Positions 8,408 through 16,528 of a DNA stretch of 59,471 nt are shown in pieces. The stretch is from contig JBATTK010000012.1 in the NCBI GenBank assembly GCA_049670505.1, positions 1 to 59,471 on the forward strand, written 5' to 3'. The notes beneath the pieces were generated by a model. The model was not told the origin of the DNA. It saw only the letters and a program-made list of their open reading frames with translations, and did no database searches. How positions within the stretch are numbered: the stretch's first letter is position 1; every line of letters starts with the position of its first letter. The position numbers and the translations under genes are program-made. Source of the DNA: JBATTK01 sp049670505 (GTDB lineage Bacteria > Bacteroidota > Bacteroidia > Flavobacteriales > Flavobacteriaceae).

Positions 8408-9181
8408 ATGGAAAATGCTAAAATTTTAATTTACGATGGTAGTTTCAACGGTTTTCTAACAGCAGTCTTTATGGCCTTTGAAGAGAAACTGACCGTTGCC
8501 GATATTCAAAAAGAAACAAAAAGTCAAGAGGGACTATTTTCGGAAACAGCGATGGTTTTTACACAAACGGATAAGGCAAAAAGAGTGTGGAACGGTATTC
8601 AAAACAAAAGCAATGCTGCCATAAAGAATATTTACTTTGCCTTTCTCAGCGAAACCACGGGAATTGAACGATTGTTATATCGATATATTCGAAAATTATT
8701 TGCAAATACGGCCGCTTCCGTTTCGGACTATGGAAACGATGTGGTGCTCAAAATAAGTCAATTGGCCAAAATGGTAGGTCGGGAAAAACATCGCATGGAG
8801 GCCTTTGTACGGTTCCAACTGACCCAAGATGCCATCTATTTTGCAAATATAGAACCCGATTTTAATGTACTTCCCCTTATTTCCAAACATTTTAGATCTC
8901 GTTATGCCGATCAAGAGTGGATCGTATATGATGTAAAACGAAAATATGGGCTGTACTATAACTTGGAATCGGTAGAAATCATAAGCTTGGACCTCAAGGA
9001 AGTCTATGCAAACAGTATACTCAAAAGTGACCGTTTCCTGGAAGAGGAATACAGTTATCAGGAATTATGGAACAATTATTTTAAAAACACCAATATAAAA
9101 TCCCGTATCAACAAGAAACTGCATACCCAACATATACCCAAACGGTACTGGAAATATTTAAGCGAGAAAAAAGCCGTATAA
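8408..9181 (+). CDS. DUF4130 / TIGR03915 DNA-metabolism partner protein
   Basis: The obligate partner of the preceding radical SAM protein. It opens with ILIYDGSFNGFLTAVFMAFE, the hallmark start of the family, and contains MVGREKHRMEAFVRFQ and PLISKHFRSRYADQEWIVYD. In many bacteria this domain is fused to a uracil-DNA-glycosylase-like domain; here, at 257 residues, it stands alone. I chose the ATG at 8408; an in-frame TTG at 8402 would overlap the upstream stop. Its biochemical role is not known, but the conserved pairing points to repair or modification of bases. Confidence 0.88.
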   Translation: MENAKILIYDGSFNGFLTAVFMAFEEKLTVADIQKETKSQEGLFSETAMVFTQTDKAKRVWNGIQNKSNAAIKNIYFAFLSETTGIERLLYRYIRKLFANTAASVSDYGNDVVLKISQLAKMVGREKHRMEAFVRFQLTQDAIYFANIEPDFNVLPLISKHFRSRYADQEWIVYDVKRKYGLYYNLESVEIISLDLKEVYANSILKSDRFLEEEYSYQELWNNYFKNTNIKSRINKKLHTQHIPKRYWKYLSEKKAV

Positions 9182-9276
9182 AAGGTAGGCAGTTGATTCC
9201 TAATTTAGTATTGATTCCACGGTATTTTGCCAAGAGTAATTTGACCAAATGTTCCGGATATTTGTCAAAGGCCCGT

Positions 9277-9816
9277 TTATTTGCTTCGCTCTCCCACAAA
9301 ATGATCACTTTTGTTCTTGAAAAGGACATTGAATGTGGTTAGGCTCCCATAAATTCTGGTGATATATTGCTGTAAATCTACTTTTTCCTGGTCGTCAAGA
9401 TTAGGGCTGGCATTGATTTTCTGCTCCATTACACGGATTCTATCGCGTACCATAACAATTTTATGGAAAAAGGTGGCTATGGGGATTTCCTTATCGGTCA
9501 GATTAGCATCCCCTGTTTGTAAAATTAAATTTCCCTTTTTCCATTTATCGGCCAAAGGGGTGATCTGGGAAGCGTCGCTCCAACGTCTTAGAATAGTGAT
9601 CAAGGATTGTTCTACTTCAGAAAAACTAATCGTATCCACTTCATCTTCCACAGCCTCTATAACTTCAAAATCGGCGCTCAATTCAATGGTCTCCAATCCA
9701 TTATCCATAAAAGTCACCCAATAATGTTTGGAAGTAACATTGGTTACTACCCCTTTACCAAATTCGCCATGTTGTATGCGTGAACCTATTCCTAAAAGTT
9801 GCATTGATTTCATCAT
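9277..9816 (-). CDS. small protein with UvrD-tail-like (Tudor/SH3) domain
   Basis: The 179-residue protein starts with a small beta domain, GIGSRIQHGEFGKGVVTNV followed by YWVTFMDNGLETIEL (about residues 9-45), which resembles the C-terminal Tudor-like tail of UvrD/PcrA helicases. The UvrD of this window ends with SLVNHTRFGRGKVLKIE, the same pattern. The remainder is mostly helical and contains no catalytic motif that I can see. It is divergent from uvrA and convergent with the DUF4130 gene. In PcrA/UvrD this tail has been linked to RNA-polymerase or nucleic-acid contact, so a repair accessory role is possible but inferred. Confidence 0.7.
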   Translation of the reverse strand: MMKSMQLLGIGSRIQHGEFGKGVVTNVTSKHYWVTFMDNGLETIELSADFEVIEAVEDEVDTISFSEVEQSLITILRRWSDASQITPLADKWKKGNLILQTGDANLTDKEIPIATFFHKIVMVRDRIRVMEQKINASPNLDDQEKVDLQQYITRIYGSLTTFNVLFKNKSDHFVGERSK

Positions 9817-9902
9817 TTTATATTAAGGTCACTAATTTATAGTTAAGCTTTGAAATATCAAAAACTAAACAGGCCCGGCTTCCTTTTTAGTCGTCAAAAT
9901 CG

Positions 9903-9910
9903 TAAGTTTG
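9903..9910 (+). promoter_or_regulatory. putative -7 box of the uvrA promoter
   Basis: TAAGTTTG matches TAnnTTTG, 17 nt before the uvrA ATG. The -33 region is only a T-run. No copy of the TTGGAnnnnnTCCAA operator was seen in this intergenic stretch, so control by the S24 repressor is not supported for uvrA. Confidence 0.45.
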
Positions 9911-9927
9911 CAACTTTGCTATAGAAA

Positions 9928-12762
9928 ATGATAAATTACGAAGAAAATATTGAGGTTAAGGGTGCACGTGTACATAATCTTAAAAATATAGATGTTACCA
10001 TTCCACGAGAAAAATTGGTCGTGATTACCGGGCTATCCGGTAGTGGTAAATCTTCTTTGGCCTTTGATACTATCTATGCCGAAGGCCAACGGCGGTATAT
10101 CGAAACATTTTCTGCATATGCCCGTCAGTTCTTGGGAGGATTGGAGCGTCCGGACGTGGACAAAATAGACGGACTTTCCCCTGTTATTGCCATAGAGCAA
10201 AAAACGACCTCAAAATCCCCACGTTCAACAGTAGGGACTATTACCGAGGTCTATGATTTTCTTCGCTTGTTGTTCGCAAGGGCCGCCGATGCCTATAGTT
10301 ATAATACCGGCGAAAAAATGGTCAATTATAGCGATGAACAAATTAAGGAACTCATTAAATCGGCCTACGACGATAAAAAAATCAATGTCCTGGCCCCGAT
10401 AGTCAAGTCCAGGAAAGGCCATTATCGGGAATTGTTCGAGCAGGTCGCAAAACAAGGTTTTGTAAAGGTGCGCATAGACGGGGAGATAACCGATATTGTA
10501 AAAGGCCTAAAGGTAGACCGTTACAAGACCCATGATATAGAAATCGTAATCGATCGGCTAAAGGTTAGGAACAACGAAGAGTTGGACAAAAGACTCACGG
10601 AATCCATAAACACGGCCATGTACAGTGGCAATAATGTTTTGATGATTTTAGAAGAAGGTCGGTCGGAACCCCGTTATTTTAGCAGAGATCTAATGTGTCC
10701 ATCAACGGGAATATCATATCCTACTCCGGAACCTAATACATTTTCATTTAATTCCCCCAAGGGAATGTGCAAAAACTGTAATGGTCTGGGGCACGTATAC
10801 GAAGTAAACGAAAACAAGATATTCCCGAATAAAAAATCATCTATAAAGGCCGGTGGTATCGCCCCGCTCGGGGAGTATAAAAAATCATGGGCATTTAGGC
10901 AAATAGAGACCATTGCGCAGCGTTATGGGTTTGAACTAACAGATACCATTTCGTCCATTCCAAAAGAAGCCCTGGATATTATATTATATGGCGGAGAGGA
11001 GCGTTTTGAAGTAGATTCCAAGACCCTGGGCGTAAAAAGGGAATATAAAATAGATTATGAGGGTATCTCCCATTTTATCAAAAGTCAGTTCGATCAATCC
11101 GATTCCACTTCGATCAAACGTTGGGCCAAGGAATACATGGACAAAATACAGTGCCCCGTATGTAAAGGTTCCCGATTAAAAAAGGAGTCCCTTAACTTTA
11201 AGATAGACAACAAAAACATTGCGGAACTTTCTAATCTGGACATTGCGGAATTGGCTGATTTTTTTAATGATCTACAAGAAAGATTGAACGGTAACCAACT
11301 AAAGATCGGTGAAGAGATCATTAAAGAAATTAAAACACGTATCCGTTTTCTTTTGGATGTTGGACTGGACTATCTGTCCTTGGGTAGAAGTTCCAAATCC
11401 TTATCGGGAGGTGAGGCGCAGCGTATCCGCTTGGCCACGCAAATAGGTTCACAACTGGTAGGAGTGTTATATATTCTGGATGAGCCTAGTATTGGACTTC
11501 ATCAGCGGGATAATGAACGTTTGATCAAATCCCTGGAATCCCTTAGGGATATAGGCAATTCGGTCATTGTGGTGGAACATGATAGGGATATGATAGAACA
11601 TGCGGACCACGTCATAGACATTGGTCCTAAAGCGGGCAAACACGGAGGGGAAATTATTTCGGAAGGCAATCCTGCGGATTTAAAAAAGTGGCACACCCTT
11701 ACGGCGGATTATATTACGGGAATAAAAAAGATTCCCGTTCCTAAAAGCAGAAGAAAGGGCACTAAAAAAGAAATAATGCTAAGCGGATGTACGGGAAACA
11801 ACTTAAAAAATGTTACCCTTAAAATTCCATTAGGGAAAATGATCGGAATAACCGGGGTTTCCGGAAGCGGGAAATCTACCTTGATCAATGAGACCCTCTA
11901 TCCCATTATGAACGCCCATTACTTCAATGGGGTAAAAAAGCCATTGCCCTATAAAAAAATCGGGGGGCTGGAGCATATAGATAAGGTCATAGATATTAAC
12001 CAGTCCCCCATTGGGAGAACACCACGTTCCAATCCGGCAACCTATACCGGGGTCTTTGGTGAAATACGCTCTCTTTTTGCCAAAACCCCCGAGGCTGCCA
12101 TAAGGGGGTATAAACCAGGACGTTTTAGTTTTAACGTCACTGGAGGTCGTTGTGAAACTTGTCAGGGTGGTGGCCTAAAAGTCATAGAAATGAATTTTCT
12201 CCCCGATGTTTATGTGGAGTGCGAAACTTGTAATGGAAAACGTTTTAATAGGGAAACATTGGAAATACGGTATAAAGCACAATCAATATCGGATGTACTG
12301 CAAATGACCATTGATGAAGCGGTAGACTTTTTTGAAAACATCCCTAAGATCCATAGAAAACTGAAAACCATCCAAGATGTAGGATTGGGGTATATTTCTC
12401 TCGGACAGCAATCTACCACTTTATCCGGCGGGGAGGCTCAACGGATTAAATTGGCCACAGAACTATCAAAACGGGATACCGGAAATACTTTTTATATCTT
12501 GGACGAGCCTACGACCGGTCTACATTTTGAAGATATCCGGGTTTTAATGGAAGTTTTAGATAGATTGGTGGATAAAGGAAATACGGTCCTAGTGATAGAG
12601 CATAATATGGACGTAATCAAAATAGCAGATCATATTATAGATATCGGATACGAAGGTGGACGTGGAGGCGGCATGATAGTTGCGGAAGGAACTCCGGAAG
12701 AAGTGGCCTTGGACAAAAAAAGTTATACCTCCAAATTTTTAAGAAAAGAATTAGGTTTGTGA
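9928..12762 (+). CDS. uvrA: excinuclease ABC subunit A
   Basis: Damage-recognition ATPase of nucleotide excision repair. At 944 residues it is full length, with two ABC modules: Walker A GLSGSGKSS and GVSGSGKST, and signature sequences SLSGGEAQRI and TLSGGEAQRI. The zinc-binding pairs CKNC, CPVC...  and CETC/CETC are visible in the expected places. In the first zinc module the leading pair reads CPSTG rather than CxxC, so one ligand is missing; similar replacements are, to my knowledge, usual in Bacteroidota UvrA. The gene is divergent from the Tudor-like protein and has its own promoter motif. Confidence 0.97.
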   Translation: MINYEENIEVKGARVHNLKNIDVTIPREKLVVITGLSGSGKSSLAFDTIYAEGQRRYIETFSAYARQFLGGLERPDVDKIDGLSPVIAIEQKTTSKSPRSTVGTITEVYDFLRLLFARAADAYSYNTGEKMVNYSDEQIKELIKSAYDDKKINVLAPIVKSRKGHYRELFEQVAKQGFVKVRIDGEITDIVKGLKVDRYKTHDIEIVIDRLKVRNNEELDKRLTESINTAMYSGNNVLMILEEGRSEPRYFSRDLMCPSTGISYPTPEPNTFSFNSPKGMCKNCNGLGHVYEVNENKIFPNKKSSIKAGGIAPLGEYKKSWAFRQIETIAQRYGFELTDTISSIPKEALDIILYGGEERFEVDSKTLGVKREYKIDYEGISHFIKSQFDQSDSTSIKRWAKEYMDKIQCPVCKGSRLKKESLNFKIDNKNIAELSNLDIAELADFFNDLQERLNGNQLKIGEEIIKEIKTRIRFLLDVGLDYLSLGRSSKSLSGGEAQRIRLATQIGSQLVGVLYILDEPSIGLHQRDNERLIKSLESLRDIGNSVIVVEHDRDMIEHADHVIDIGPKAGKHGGEIISEGNPADLKKWHTLTADYITGIKKIPVPKSRRKGTKKEIMLSGCTGNNLKNVTLKIPLGKMIGITGVSGSGKSTLINETLYPIMNAHYFNGVKKPLPYKKIGGLEHIDKVIDINQSPIGRTPRSNPATYTGVFGEIRSLFAKTPEAAIRGYKPGRFSFNVTGGRCETCQGGGLKVIEMNFLPDVYVECETCNGKRFNRETLEIRYKAQSISDVLQMTIDEAVDFFENIPKIHRKLKTIQDVGLGYISLGQQSTTLSGGEAQRIKLATELSKRDTGNTFYILDEPTTGLHFEDIRVLMEVLDRLVDKGNTVLVIEHNMDVIKIADHIIDIGYEGGRGGGMIVAEGTPEEVALDKKSYTSKFLRKELGL

Positions 12763-12820
12763 GCTATACCTATTTATAAACAATGATCAGCTACATACGG
12801 TTACTTTATTAGTTAAAAAG

Positions 12821-13507
12821 ATGAGAAAAGAACAACATCATAAGGGTTGGAACGAAATAAAAACAAATGACTCATGGGCCCTATTTAAGATTATGGGAGA
12901 GTTTGTAAGTGGTTTTGAAAAAATGAGCGCCATTGGTCCTTGCGTATCCATATTCGGTTCCGCCCGTACTAAAGAATCCGATAAATACTATCAACTTGCG
13001 GTCGATATCGCCAAAAGTGTAGCAGAAGCGGGTTATGGAGTTATCACTGGTGGCGGTCCGGGAATCATGGAAGCAGGCAACAAAGGGGCCCACCTAGCAG
13101 GGGGCACATCTGTGGGACTCAATATAGAATTGCCATTTGAACAGCATGACAACCCATTTATCGATGGTGATAAAAGCTTGGATTTTGACTATTTCTTCGT
13201 TCGAAAAGTAATGTTCGTGAAGTATTCCCAAGGTTTTGTAGTAATGCCGGGCGGGTTCGGCACTTTGGACGAGCTTTTTGAAGCCATCACATTGATACAG
13301 ACCAATAAAATTGGAAAATTCCCGATAATACTGGTAGGGTCGGACTTCTGGAAAGGCCTTATCGATTGGATAAAAAATACGATGTTGGAAGTCGGAAATA
13401 TTGGTCCAAAAGATCTAGATCTGATTAAAATCGTGGACACAGGAAGCGAAGTTGTAGAAATCATAGACGTTTTTTATAGGGGAAATATCTTAAGCCCCAA
13501 CTTTTAA
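12821..13507 (+). CDS. LOG-family (TIGR00730) Rossmann-fold nucleosidase
   Basis: A 228-residue member of the LOG/lysine-decarboxylase-like family, whose studied members cleave the N-glycosidic bond of nucleoside 5'-monophosphates, releasing the base (cytokinin activation in plants). The two signature motifs are GGGPGIMEAGNKGA and PGGFGTLDE, about 65 residues apart. VSIFGSARTKESD near residue 42 begins the Rossmann fold. The gene ends 7 bp before the large M1-like gene. In bacteria the physiological role is probably purine salvage or clearing of damaged nucleotides; older labels as lysine decarboxylase are wrong. Confidence 0.88.
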   Translation: MRKEQHHKGWNEIKTNDSWALFKIMGEFVSGFEKMSAIGPCVSIFGSARTKESDKYYQLAVDIAKSVAEAGYGVITGGGPGIMEAGNKGAHLAGGTSVGLNIELPFEQHDNPFIDGDKSLDFDYFFVRKVMFVKYSQGFVVMPGGFGTLDELFEAITLIQTNKIGKFPIILVGSDFWKGLIDWIKNTMLEVGNIGPKDLDLIKIVDTGSEVVEIIDVFYRGNILSPNF

Positions 13508-13514
13508 TAGTTTT

Positions 13515-16367
13515 ATGTCCCCAAAAAAAAACGCATATCTATATCATAAAATAGGCTTTCTGGCCCTGGCCCTTATTTTTGGAAAAATTCAGGCCCAACA
13601 TACCAATGACATAAAGGCCACCTTGGACGGTGATTCCAAAATTATAAGTATTCAACAAGATTTTACGTATGTAAACTCTTCCAGGGACACACTGAAAACC
13701 CTATACTTTAACGATTGGGCCCATGCCTATTCAGATAAGAATACCGCCTTGGCCAAACGGTTTGACGAGGAATTTAAAAAAAGCCTGCATCTGGCAAAGG
13801 ATAAGGAAAGGGGTGCAACAAAAATCATTAGTGCCGTAGATAAGTATTACGGGGGACTCCAATGGGAGCGAACTTCTGGCAAGGATATCATAAAACTCCA
13901 ATTAAAGCAGCGGTTGGCACCTTTGGATTCCGTTAGAATTTTTATCACCTATGAGGTAAAGTTACCTCCCAGAAAGTACACGGTCTATGGATATGATGGA
14001 AGAAATCGTTACTACCTAAAGGATTGGTACCTTACTCCCGCAGTTTACAATGGTAAATGGCAGTTGTACTCCAATAAAGATCTAGAAGATCTATATACCG
14101 ATATTACAAATACCAACATTGATTTTATTTATCCACAGGGCCTGTTCTTAAACACTAATTTTGAAAAATCCAGTATCACCACATTTCTAAAAAAACAAAA
14201 AATAATATTAAAAGGAGACCACCAAAAAAGTTGCGAAATCATTTTAGATCCCATCAAAAGGTTTACCAGGCATGTAACCCAGTTTTTAACTGTTGATACC
14301 GACTTGGGAGTAAATGGATATGATGAAATATCACAGGGCATATCCATAGAAAAAGTTGCCCGGTTTATTAATGAAAACTTAGGGGAATATCCTCACAAAA
14401 AATTACTGGTAAGTGAAATAGATTATAACAAGAACCCCCTATATGGAATTAACCAATTGCCTTCTTTTATACGGCCCTATGAGGAACAGTTTCAGTTTGA
14501 ACTGAAATTTTTGAAGACCGCACTTTACAGTTATCTCAGGGAAACCATATATATGAACCCAAGAAAAGAGCAATGGGTGATCGATGCTATCGTCAATTAT
14601 TTAATGATAGCCTATGTAGATAAAAATTATCCCAACTATAAGCTGCTGGGAAAATTATCGAAGATATGGGGCGTGCGTAGTTTTCGATTGGCGCAAACAG
14701 AGTTTAATGACCAGTATTCCTTGCTTTTTATGCTTACGGCACGTAGAAATCTTGATCAAGCTTTGACCACTCCGAACGATTCCCTGATAAAGTTCAACCA
14801 AAAAATAGCAAATCGTTATAAAGCGGGACTTGGACTGGCCTACCTCGCCAATTATATAGGAAAAGAAAAAATAGACCAGAGCATCAAGCATTTTTACCAC
14901 TCCTATAAATTGAGCCCGGTAGATACCGACGGTTTAAAAAGTATATTGGAACAATTTGCCGAAATTGATATCGATTGGTTTTTTGACACCTACATATCCA
15001 GTAGCAGAAGAATAGATTTTAAAATTAAAAAAATTAAGAAACATCAGGACTCGGTAACATTTACGCTAAAGAACAAAACGGGTACAAATGTTCCTATTTC
15101 TTTATTTGGAATCAAAAAGGATTCGGTAATATCCAAATATTGGTTTACGGATGTGGCCGATGAAAAAACATTTACCATCCCCCGAACTACGGAAGAAAGA
15201 TTGGTTCTGAACTATGATCAAAAAATTCCGGAGTTTAATCAAAGGGATAACTGGAAAACATTGAACGGCTTCTTTTCGGGCAACAAAAAATTAAAGTTTC
15301 AGTTTTTTAAGGATGTGGAAGATCCCAATTACAAGCAAATTTTCTACGTCCCGGTAGCAACGTTCAATGTTGATGACGGAATTACTCCTGGACTGCGATT
15401 AACGAACAAGACCTTTTTGCAACGGCCTTTTATTTTTGATTTTTCCCCCTCCTATTCCTTCAAGGAAAAATCCTTGGTGGGATTCGGAAGGTTTTCCTAT
15501 ACCAAATTTCATGCGAATGAAAAATTGTTTGCATCCGTATACTCCCTTGGTGGGTCTACTTTCCATTTTGCGCGAAACTCAAGGTTTATGACCATTACCC
15601 CCTCCCTAAGCTTTGTATGGCGACCTAATGATCTTAGATCAAACAAAAGATCATCATTGACCTTTAGACATGTAAATGTTTTTAGGGATCCCGATGAAAA
15701 TTTGGATATAGATGAGTTAAATCTGGATGAAAATCCGGATTATAGCGTATTCAATGTGCGCTATAGGAATTCCGACAACGGTATCATAGATTTCTATTCC
15801 TGGTTTCTGGATGCGCAACATTCGGCAGATTTTACCAAACTGGCCCTTAATGTAGACTATAGAAAGCTTTTTCAAAATAACACACAATTCAATATCCGTT
15901 TTTTTGCAGGTAAATTTTTTCGAAACAGAACCGATTCCGATTTCTTCAGTTTTGCCCTGGACCGACCAACGGACTACTTGTTCGATTTTAATTACTTAAC
16001 GCGTTCGGAAAGTACGGGACTTGCCAGCCAGCAGATCATTATTGCCGAAGGCGGATTTAAATCGCAATTAGAAAATCCGTTTGCGGATGATTGGTTGGTC
16101 ACTACCAATGCAAGTGTAAATATTTGGCGCTGGGTAGAGGCCTATGGAGATTTGGGATACATAAAAAATAAAGGGCAAAGTGCACGTTTTGTTTACGATT
16201 CCGGCATACGTTTAAACTTGGTAACCGATTTTTTTGAGCTGTACTTTCCCTTTTATTCCAATAATGGGTACGAAATCGCCCAACCAAATTACGAGGAAAA
16301 GATACGTTTCGTGGTTACTTTAAGCCCTAGGACGTTGCTTGGCCTTTTCAATAGAAAGTGGTTTTAG
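13515..16367 (+). CDS. M1-peptidase-like protein with C-terminal outer-membrane barrel
   Basis: A 950-residue exported protein: the N-terminus ends a signal sequence at about IQAQ. The N-terminal half (about residues 25-570) has the layout of M1/gluzincin aminopeptidases, but I find no HExxH zinc motif. In the place of the usual glutamate segment it reads EQWVIDAIVNYLMIAY. The C-terminal half (about 600-950) is made of alternating beta strands with aromatic girdles, such as PSYSFKEKSLVGFGRFSYTK, and the protein ends in Phe (LGLFNRKWF), as outer-membrane barrels do. It is probably a non-catalytic peptidase-fold domain held at the outer membrane. Its function is unknown. Confidence 0.75.
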   Translation: MSPKKNAYLYHKIGFLALALIFGKIQAQHTNDIKATLDGDSKIISIQQDFTYVNSSRDTLKTLYFNDWAHAYSDKNTALAKRFDEEFKKSLHLAKDKERGATKIISAVDKYYGGLQWERTSGKDIIKLQLKQRLAPLDSVRIFITYEVKLPPRKYTVYGYDGRNRYYLKDWYLTPAVYNGKWQLYSNKDLEDLYTDITNTNIDFIYPQGLFLNTNFEKSSITTFLKKQKIILKGDHQKSCEIILDPIKRFTRHVTQFLTVDTDLGVNGYDEISQGISIEKVARFINENLGEYPHKKLLVSEIDYNKNPLYGINQLPSFIRPYEEQFQFELKFLKTALYSYLRETIYMNPRKEQWVIDAIVNYLMIAYVDKNYPNYKLLGKLSKIWGVRSFRLAQTEFNDQYSLLFMLTARRNLDQALTTPNDSLIKFNQKIANRYKAGLGLAYLANYIGKEKIDQSIKHFYHSYKLSPVDTDGLKSILEQFAEIDIDWFFDTYISSSRRIDFKIKKIKKHQDSVTFTLKNKTGTNVPISLFGIKKDSVISKYWFTDVADEKTFTIPRTTEERLVLNYDQKIPEFNQRDNWKTLNGFFSGNKKLKFQFFKDVEDPNYKQIFYVPVATFNVDDGITPGLRLTNKTFLQRPFIFDFSPSYSFKEKSLVGFGRFSYTKFHANEKLFASVYSLGGSTFHFARNSRFMTITPSLSFVWRPNDLRSNKRSSLTFRHVNVFRDPDENLDIDELNLDENPDYSVFNVRYRNSDNGIIDFYSWFLDAQHSADFTKLALNVDYRKLFQNNTQFNIRFFAGKFFRNRTDSDFFSFALDRPTDYLFDFNYLTRSESTGLASQQIIIAEGGFKSQLENPFADDWLVTTNASVNIWRWVEAYGDLGYIKNKGQSARFVYDSGIRLNLVTDFFELYFPFYSNNGYEIAQPNYEEKIRFVVTLSPRTLLGLFNRKWF

Positions 16368-16477
16368 TTTCTTGATGAATCCTCAGAAAAAAATACTTTT
16401 ACTGCGATATAATTAACAATACAAAACAAAAATGTGCAATTTTTAGTTATTCGTTAACAAATATCCTGTTTTCTTGA

Positions 16478-16507
16478 TTGCAAAACCGTTCCATTTTTTT
16501 ATTTTTG
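16478..16507 (+). promoter_or_regulatory. promoter of the E1 dehydrogenase gene
   Basis: TTG at 16478-16480, a 19-nt spacer and TATTTTTG at 16500-16507 match the Bacteroidota consensus. The implied start is about 15 nt upstream of the ATG at 16529. Confidence 0.5.
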
Positions 16508-16528
16508 TGAAAAATTCACCTGCTGCCG

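Noticed and set aside
7143..9181. A mobile or phage-derived island led by the CI-like repressor
   Set aside because: No integrase, transposase, attachment repeats or phage structural genes are seen, and the neighbours are chromosomal repair genes.
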